From: Phycisphaerales bacterium
GTDB lineage: Bacteria > Planctomycetota > Phycisphaerae > Tepidisphaerales > Tepidisphaeraceae
DNA: 40,492 bases
Direction of reading: 5' to 3'
NCBI GenBank assembly: GCA_028291615.1
Contig: JAQGHM010000381.1
Location: 1 to 40,492 of the forward strand
The notes under the pieces were generated by a model that was given only the letters and a program-made list of their open reading frames with translations, was not told where the DNA came from and made no database searches. Of the stretch, positions 35,893 through 40,492 are shown piece by piece. The position numbers and the translations under genes are program-made. Numbering within the stretch: position 1 is the stretch's first letter; every line of letters begins with the position of its first letter.

Positions 35893-37206
35893 CTACTTCA
35901 CCACCTCCACCCGAATCACATGCCTCACCGGCTTTTTCGCCATCTCCGCCGCCGATTCAAACAGCTCCTTCGCCTTCCCCATCTCCTCCGTCGCCGCCTT
36001 CTCGCCCGCCTCTTTATCCTTTGCCTTGGGCAGATCGTGCAGCGTCTTCTTCACCAGAGGCGTCTCCGCATTCTGCTGTTTGCGGATCGCATCCTCCACT
36101 TGCTTGAACGGCTCGCTGAACGGATTCTCCAGGAATTGCGCCGCCAGATTGATCCCCTTCTCCAGGTCCGCCGCCGCGAACTCCTTCGTCACTTCCACCT
36201 TCTTCTCGTCTGCTGCCGCGCCCTCCTTCACCGGCTTCGCCCATGTCACCTTCACTTTTCCCGTCGCGCCTTTAACCACGAGCATGTACCGATTCAGGTC
36301 CTGATTAAACGGCAAAAACTCGATGATCCCACTCGTCGCGTTCACCGTCTTCGGATCGCCATAAAAGCAGAACGGATATCGCGTGCTCTCGATCTCCACC
36401 GCGCCGTCCTTCACGCCCAGCAGCTTGTGTCCGTCGGTCGCTTCAGCCTTGTTCGCGGCCAGGTCCACCGTGATCGTCCCGATGTTTCCATCGACGCCCA
36501 GCCCCTTCAAAAACGCATACGCCATGCAAAGCTGCCCATTCGCCGACGGATGCACGCCGTCCCCGCCACCAACATGATACCCCGCCCCATACTTCGCCTT
36601 AGCCGCCGCGCCCGCGTCCAGCATCGTGTCGTATACATCCGCAAAAGCGCAACCGTTCTGCTCCGCGACTTCCTTCGCAATGTCCCTCAGCGCCGCCAGC
36701 GTCGGATTATAAAACCACCCCGCCGCCACCTTCCGCTTCTTCTTCGCATCCGGCTGCGGGTCCGTCGGATCAGGCCGCACGAACGTGTCCGGGTCCACAC
36801 ACCCCGGCGACCCTACCACGATGAAGTGCACCCCATGCTTCTTGAAATTATCCACAATCCCCTGCATCGCCGTGCGATACCGCTCCCCCTTCTCAGGCGT
36901 CATCGGCGAGTACGCGCCATCATTCATCCCATACGCCGTGGTCGCCACCGTAAACGGAAACTTCAGCGCCTCGTTAGGCATCTTCGCCAAAAATCCCGGC
37001 GCAACTTCCCCGCTCCACCCAAACTGCATCACCCGCAGATCCCCCTGCGGCTTGCACATCAACAGGTAGTCTTCGATGAACACCGAGTACTGCTTCTGCT
37101 CCGTGATCGAGTCCCCCGTCACCGCCACGAAGTCCCCCTGCTTAAGCTCAGCACGGGCACCAAGGCAAATCAGCGACGTCACCAACACCAGGACAAAGCG
37201 CTTCAT
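35893..37206 (-). CDS. Secreted SGNH/GDSL hydrolase
   Basis: A 437-residue exported esterase-type hydrolase. ATG 37206 is chosen because AAGGAG lies 7 nt before it and a signal peptide follows (FVLVLVTSLICLGARA). The SGNH blocks are complete: Ser33 in GDSIT, Gly66 in FGWSGEV, Asn95 in YGMNDGAY, and Asp216/His219 in DGVHPSANGQ. Such enzymes deacetylate carbohydrates or hydrolyse esters. The C-terminal 170 residues are Lys/Glu-rich and helical (from IEFLPFNQDLNRY on). It is transcribed alone and diverges from the DUF1259 gene. Confidence 0.9.
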   Translation of the reverse strand: MKRFVLVLVTSLICLGARAELKQGDFVAVTGDSITEQKQYSVFIEDYLLMCKPQGDLRVMQFGWSGEVAPGFLAKMPNEALKFPFTVATTAYGMNDGAYSPMTPEKGERYRTAMQGIVDNFKKHGVHFIVVGSPGCVDPDTFVRPDPTDPQPDAKKKRKVAAGWFYNPTLAALRDIAKEVAEQNGCAFADVYDTMLDAGAAAKAKYGAGYHVGGGDGVHPSANGQLCMAYAFLKGLGVDGNIGTITVDLAANKAEATDGHKLLGVKDGAVEIESTRYPFCFYGDPKTVNATSGIIEFLPFNQDLNRYMLVVKGATGKVKVTWAKPVKEGAAADEKKVEVTKEFAAADLEKGINLAAQFLENPFSEPFKQVEDAIRKQQNAETPLVKKTLHDLPKAKDKEAGEKAATEEMGKAKELFESAAEMAKKPVRHVIRVEVVK

Positions 37207-37323
37207 TCCATTCTCCTTCAAAGTTTGCATACAACACGATACTAACCGGAGCCCTAAGTGTGGTCACGTGCTAGTGGGCGACTGCTCCTTCACGGTAGAA
37301 TCAGCAACCACCAAGGAGCCTTG

Positions 37324-37881
37324 ATGACACGCCACCTGCTCGCCACTACGCTCATTCTTGTCCTGACTTCATTCAGGTCTCTCGCCGCCGATCCACCGCT
37401 TTCCGCCGGCAAACCGCTCGCCGAAACCCCCACCGATCCCCCCCAGAAAAAACTAGACCCCGCCCACCTCAAAGCTCTCACCCAAGCCATCGGCGCCAAG
37501 CCCGGCGAAACCAAGGGCAAAGTCCACACCCTCACCCTCCCGCGCGAAGACCTCGACGTCGTCAACCTCGACATGGGCGAGATCCCCACCGAGGCCGGAC
37601 TCGCCACCACCCTCCACGTCTTCCGTTGCGGCTGCGGCAAATACTATGTCGTCGGCGACTTCTGCGTCACCGACTACGAATCCAACGACGTCATCGACGC
37701 CCTCCGCGCCGGCCAATTCCAGATCGCCTCCGTCAGCCCCATCCTCCTCCAGGAAAAGCCGAGAATTCTCTCCATCCGCTTCCAGGGCGAAGGCGAAATC
37801 GAACACGTCACCAAAACCCTCAAGGAAGCCTTTCGTTGGATAGGCGAAAACCGCACCAAGCGTAATCCGATCAAAGAATGA
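37324..37881 (+). CDS. DUF1259 (LppY/LpqO)-like secreted protein lacking the histidines
   Basis: A 185-residue protein with signal peptide (HLLATTLILVLTSFRSLAA). Residues about 45-175 follow the DUF1259 plan: LDPAHLKALTQAIGAKPGETKGKVHTLTLPRED, VVGDFCVTDYESNDVIDALRAG and EEP-like LLQEKPRILSIRFQGEGE. The family normally has LHNHML and an FMHFW segment with conserved histidines; here these positions read SVSPIL and SIRFQ, so any metal site is lost. It also has a CGCG cluster in FRCGCGKYY. SD AAGGAG lies 6 nt before ATG 37324. Family assignment rests on pattern memory, not a search. Confidence 0.68.
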   Translation: MTRHLLATTLILVLTSFRSLAADPPLSAGKPLAETPTDPPQKKLDPAHLKALTQAIGAKPGETKGKVHTLTLPREDLDVVNLDMGEIPTEAGLATTLHVFRCGCGKYYVVGDFCVTDYESNDVIDALRAGQFQIASVSPILLQEKPRILSIRFQGEGEIEHVTKTLKEAFRWIGENRTKRNPIKE

Positions 37882-37932
37882 CGCCTCACCTCCAGGTGGC
37901 GCATAACGCCTCGCTTTGGTCGATTGCAAAGC

Positions 37933-37938
37933 TATAAT
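37933..37938 (+). promoter_or_regulatory. Consensus -10 element for the Panacea pair
   Basis: A perfect TATAAT lies 32 nt before the antitoxin ATG. The flanking DNA is AT-rich relative to the window. No clear -35 at 16-18 nt (TCGCTT at 37911-37916 is the closest). Confidence 0.45.
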
Positions 37939-37970
37939 TAAGCGTACTTATTGCCGAGGAGTGTCTCGCG

Positions 37971-38531
37971 ATGCTTATCCGATTGGATATCATGAAACTG
38001 ACGCAGGCCGCGGCTTACCTGCTGAAGCGACATAATGGTTTCATCACTCGGATGAGACTCCTGAAATTGCTTTACATGGTTGACCGCGAACTGCTCACGG
38101 AAACGCGCCGCCCTTTGACCGGCGATCGACCCGTTGCCATGGATTTTGGCCCGGTGTTGACGCACACTTATGACCTGCTGAAAGGTGAAGCTACAGGCGC
38201 TGACGTGTGGAATCGTTTCATTCAGCAGGTCGCACCTTACACCCACAAGCTTGCTGCAGACCCGGGCGTGGGCAAGCTGTCCAAACGCGAACTAGCAAAG
38301 CTTGACGAGGTCGTGCAGCGTTACTGGTGGATTGACGACGAAGAACTGTCCGACATCACCCATGAATTTCCCGAGTGGAAGCGGAACAAGCCGCCGAAAA
38401 AGAGTAGGCAGTTGATTCCGCTTGAGCACGTTCTCGAGGCGCTCGGACTTGGCAACGACATTGAGCGTCTCAAGAAGGAAGCGCAGGCCGAAATCGAGCT
38501 CGACGCCCTTTTGGCCGGTGCGGCGGAGTGA
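37971..38531 (+). CDS. Panacea-domain (DUF4065, SocA-like) antitoxin
   Basis: A 186-residue protein whose residues 8-100 show the Panacea/SocA pattern: LTQAAAYLLKRHNGFITRMRLLKLLYMVDRE, then TGDRPVAMDFGPVLTHTYDLLKG. The rest is helical (KLDEVVQRYWWIDDEELSDITHEFPEWKR). Panacea proteins are known promiscuous antitoxins in two-gene systems. The frame ends by overlapping the next gene's GTG (38528), which fits the usual antitoxin-first layout. AGGAG lies 9 nt before ATG 37971; ATG 37992 is an alternative. Base composition is visibly lower in GC than in the neighbours, which suggests recent acquisition. Confidence 0.8.
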   Translation: MLIRLDIMKLTQAAAYLLKRHNGFITRMRLLKLLYMVDRELLTETRRPLTGDRPVAMDFGPVLTHTYDLLKGEATGADVWNRFIQQVAPYTHKLAADPGVGKLSKRELAKLDEVVQRYWWIDDEELSDITHEFPEWKRNKPPKKSRQLIPLEHVLEALGLGNDIERLKKEAQAEIELDALLAGAAE

Positions 38532-38902
38532 ACGCCGGTGACGTCTTTCGCTTCGAGGGAATCGCAGACATCCACGTCTGGACCATCATCTCCGATCCTC
38601 GCCGCGATCCGCAAAAGCTCCTGATGGTCAACTTCACAACTTGGGAACCCCATCTTGATCAAGCGTGTGTCATCGAGGTTGGAGAGCATCCATTCATCCG
38701 GGGCCGGACGGTGGTGAACTACGCCAGGTCCAGAGTCGTCAGTGATGCACAACTTGAATTGTTGCGTGCCAAGGGGCGTATCCAGATGCTGGAACCGTTG
38801 ACGCCCGCCCTCCTTACAAAGATGCGGACGTCGGCGCTCGAGTCCACCACGCTACCGCTCGAAAATGCCGACATCCTCCTTGACCAAGAGCTTGTTGATT
38901 GA
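38528..38902 (+). CDS. Putative toxin partner of the Panacea antitoxin
   Basis: A 124-residue protein starting at GTG 38528 inside the antitoxin stop. It opens with a beta-rich half (GDVFRFEGIADIHVWTIISDP, KLLMVNFTTWEPHLDQACVIEVGEHPF). That loosely recalls the PemK/MazF small-barrel look but lacks a clear MazF motif. A helical C-terminus follows (SDAQLELLRAKGRIQML). It is likely the toxin, by position and coupling. I cannot name its target; it may be one of the toxin types already described beside Panacea or a new one. Its 3' end overlaps the convergent kinase gene by 51 nt. Confidence 0.6.
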   Translation: MNAGDVFRFEGIADIHVWTIISDPRRDPQKLLMVNFTTWEPHLDQACVIEVGEHPFIRGRTVVNYARSRVVSDAQLELLRAKGRIQMLEPLTPALLTKMRTSALESTTLPLENADILLDQELVD

Positions 38903-39415
38903 TACGTCCAACCATCGCTCCGCCTCCCCCGCCGTCCGCAACCTAACCACCTCCACCCCGCGCGCCGCCAACTCCGGCAGCAACTCTTGAAACTCCCGCC
39001 GCCGCCGCCCATGCGTCTGGATCACCCACAGCACGATCGAATCCCGAGAAAACGTCCGCCCCACGCTCTCCCGATTCCCGTTGCAACACAAATCCCCCCG
39101 CACGATCCGCGCCCAAGTCCGCTTCAGCGACCGCCACAACACCAGAGAGAACGAAAGATCCAGCCAAACCACCGCGTCCACCTTCCCCCAAATCAGATCC
39201 CGCGCCATTGAATAATTCCCATCCACCACCCACCCCTCCCCCTCGGCCGCCGCCGCCACCCGCTCGCGAAACACCTCCGTCGAAACCTCCACCCACCCCG
39301 GCTCCCAATGCAGCTCATCCAGATCCACGTGCCGCACCCCCAACCCCGCCGCCAGCCGCCGCGCAAATGTGCTCTTCCCCGCGCAACTAGACCCGATCAC
39401 ATTCACGCGCCGCAT
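38852..39415 (-). CDS. P-loop kinase (adenylate kinase-like, FlaR/topology-modulation type)
   Basis: A 187-residue P-loop NTPase: Walker A GSSCAGKST at residues 8-16, then HVDLDELHWEPGW and VVDGNYSMARDLIWGKVDAVVWLDLSF. These are typical of the adenylate-kinase-like family annotated as topology modulation protein or FlaR. Its substrate is unknown. ATG 39415 starts the family pattern; ATG 39424 is an in-frame alternative with GGTAGG upstream. It reads toward the toxin gene and its last 51 nt are antisense to that gene's 3' end. Confidence 0.78.
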   Translation of the reverse strand: MRRVNVIGSSCAGKSTFARRLAAGLGVRHVDLDELHWEPGWVEVSTEVFRERVAAAAEGEGWVVDGNYSMARDLIWGKVDAVVWLDLSFSLVLWRSLKRTWARIVRGDLCCNGNRESVGRTFSRDSIVLWVIQTHGRRRREFQELLPELAARGVEVVRLRTAGEAERWLDVSINKLLVKEDVGIFER

Positions 39416-39478
39416 CGCCCGCATCCTACCCACCCGCGGTTGATTTGACTTTTCCCCCCGCTCATTGACATTACCCCA

Positions 39479-40135
39479 ATGCCGCGCACCAAAGACCAAC
39501 TCTTCGCCGAAATGCTCGCCGCCGGCATCGTCGCCGTCATCCGCGCTCAATCCAAAGACCAACTCGCCCCCATCGCCCAGGCCCTCCTCGACGGCGGCGT
39601 CCCCAGCATTGAAGTCACCATGTCCACCCCCAAGGCCCTCGCCGGCATCGAAGCCCTCGCCGACGCCCTGGGCGACAAAGCCATCATCGGCGTCGGCACC
39701 GTCCTCGACGCCCACACCGCCCGCGACGCCATCGCCGCCGGCGCACAATTCGTCGTCAGCCCCATCCTCGACGAAGCCATCATCGCCACCACCAAACGCT
39801 ACGGAAAAATCAGCATCCCCGGCGCCTTCACCCCCACCGAAATCCTCCGCGCCTGGACCGCCGGCGCAGACGTCGTCAAAGTCTTCCCCAGCACCAGCCT
39901 CGGCCCCCAATACTTCAAGGACATCCTAGCCCCCCTCCCCCCAATCCGCCTGACCCCCACCGGCGGCGTAGACCTCAAAAACGCCGGCGACTGGATCAAG
40001 GCCGGCGCGGCCTGCCTGGGCGTAGGCTCCTCCCTCGTCACCAAAGACGCCATGACCAAATCCGACTGGCCCGCCATCACCGCCAACGCCAAATCCTTCG
40101 TCGCCGCCGTCGCCGCCGCGCGAAACCCCTGGTGA
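39479..40135 (+). CDS. eda: 2-keto-3-deoxy-6-phosphogluconate aldolase
   Basis: A 218-residue KDPG/KHG aldolase of normal length, which splits KDPG into pyruvate and glyceraldehyde 3-phosphate (Entner-Doudoroff and uronate pathways). Arg22 (IVAVIRA), Glu45 (SIEVTMST) and the Schiff-base Lys134 (DVVKVFPS) are present, as are GVGTVLD and the phosphate-binding TPTGGVD. No edd is seen in the window. No SD precedes ATG 39479. TTGACT lies at 39445-39450, but its matching -10 is poor. Its stop overlaps the next gene's GTG. Confidence 0.93.
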   Translation: MPRTKDQLFAEMLAAGIVAVIRAQSKDQLAPIAQALLDGGVPSIEVTMSTPKALAGIEALADALGDKAIIGVGTVLDAHTARDAIAAGAQFVVSPILDEAIIATTKRYGKISIPGAFTPTEILRAWTAGADVVKVFPSTSLGPQYFKDILAPLPPIRLTPTGGVDLKNAGDWIKAGAACLGVGSSLVTKDAMTKSDWPAITANAKSFVAAVAAARNPW

Positions 40136-40492
40136 ACCCGAACCAGCCCATCCCCTACGCCCAGCCGCACGCACCCGGGCCGGGCGCGATTTTTGTCCGG
40201 TACGATTCCCTGTCCGCCGGCATCTTTCTCTTCTGGGGAATCGTGCTGCTCACCGCCGCCGGTGCCCTCGCATATCGCCTCGCCTTCGCCGTCCCCATCT
40301 TTCTCTACGTCATAGGCCTCCTGCTCGCCGGCATCGGCGGCTCGCGCCTGATCGTCCGCAGCCCCCGGCTGATCCTGGACCACCACACCTTCACCGCCAA
40401 TATCCGCCAGCACCTCGAACTACCGTGGACGAGCATGGCCGACGCCTTCCCCGTGAAACACGGCCGCGGCGACTACCTCGTCATCAAACTCA
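40132..40492 (+). CDS. Membrane protein, possibly bacterial PH-like (3' truncated by window)
   Basis: A GTG at 40132 overlaps the eda stop (GTGA), and the frame stays open to the window end. After a Pro-rich start (VNPNQPIPYAQPHAPGPG) there are two membrane helices (FLFWGIVLLTAAGALAY and VPIFLYVIGLLLAGIGG). A domain like SPRLILDHHTFTANIRQHLELPWTSMADAF follows, which resembles the strand pattern of bPH/YcxB-type proteins. Coupled translation with eda suggests a shared operon. Function unknown; the C-terminus is outside the window. Confidence 0.6.
   Translation, partial: MNPNQPIPYAQPHAPGPGAIFVRYDSLSAGIFLFWGIVLLTAAGALAYRLAFAVPIFLYVIGLLLAGIGGSRLIVRSPRLILDHHTFTANIRQHLELPWTSMADAFPVKHGRGDYLVIKL

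Noticed and set aside
35836-37245. A 469-codon plus-strand frame opposite the SGNH hydrolase
   Set aside because: Arg/His/Leu-rich shadow of a well-supported gene with SD and signal peptide on the minus strand.
39445-39474. Promoter TTGACT-N18-CATTAC before eda
   Set aside because: The -10 matches the consensus at only 3 of 6 positions and would leave just 4 nt before the start codon.

Overview
This 40.5 kb, GC-rich window looks like chromosomal DNA of a planctomycete, most likely class Phycisphaerae. The class is an inference. What supports the phylum is a DUF1800/DUF1501 gene pair, a very large PVC-type dehydrogenase with HEAT repeats and a CxxCH haem site, a TAT-exported sulfatase, a PEP-CTERM/dockerin surface protein, and two small membrane proteins ending in the zinc ribbon CxxCGYDLRATPxRCPECG. 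No tRNA, rRNA, CRISPR array or prophage was recognised.

Layout. 1-3.5 kb: the 3' end of rpsA with a strong terminator, a group-2 type sigma-70 factor, apt and a secreted EEP-fold lipoprotein. 3.8-7.5 kb: an isolated DUF3631-like AAA ATPase, a coupled pair of zinc-ribbon membrane proteins, and a small membrane protein. 7.5-14.2 kb: the export-related DUF1800-DUF1501 pair on the minus strand, diverging from a small coiled-coil protein and the PVC cytochrome-dehydrogenase. 14.3-19 kb: an S9 peptidase and a multidomain PEP-CTERM phosphoesterase. 19.0-19.7 kb: a RAYT (REP-associated tyrosine transposase) cassette bounded by near-perfect inverted REPs and by 37-bp direct repeats, the right-hand repeat carrying the presumed icd promoter. 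19.7-26.2 kb: NAD-type isocitrate dehydrogenase, a divergent ClpS, an FHA protein, a coiled-coil lipoprotein, a small secreted protein, and aconitase. 26.3-29.2 kb: sulfatase and an outer-membrane barrel protein. 29.3-34.1 kb: a complete branched-chain amino-acid type ABC operon (livKHMGF). 34.1-37.9 kb: a membrane protein, a zinc-ribbon thioredoxin, a small unknown protein, an SGNH hydrolase and a degenerate DUF1259 protein. 37.9-39.4 kb: a lower-GC Panacea antitoxin/putative toxin pair converging on and overlapping a P-loop kinase. 39.5 kb to the end: KDPG aldolase and a truncated PH-like membrane protein.

The genes are mostly short transcription units. TCA-cycle genes (icd, acnA) lie about 3 kb apart but are not in one operon. 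Secreted hydrolases (sulfatase, S9 peptidase, SGNH hydrolase, EEP protein, phosphoesterase) suggest a biopolymer-degrading lifestyle, and the liv operon would import released amino acids.

The observations most worth checking are: (1) aconitase has Arg where the third [4Fe-4S] cysteine should be; (2) the RAYT cassette architecture; (3) a Panacea toxin-antitoxin pair with an unfamiliar partner; (4) several dispersed structured repeat families in intergenic spaces, including an approximately 50-bp element found twice, both times between convergent genes, and inverted arrays of an 8-nt unit; (5) ClpS and DUF1259 proteins lacking family-defining residues.
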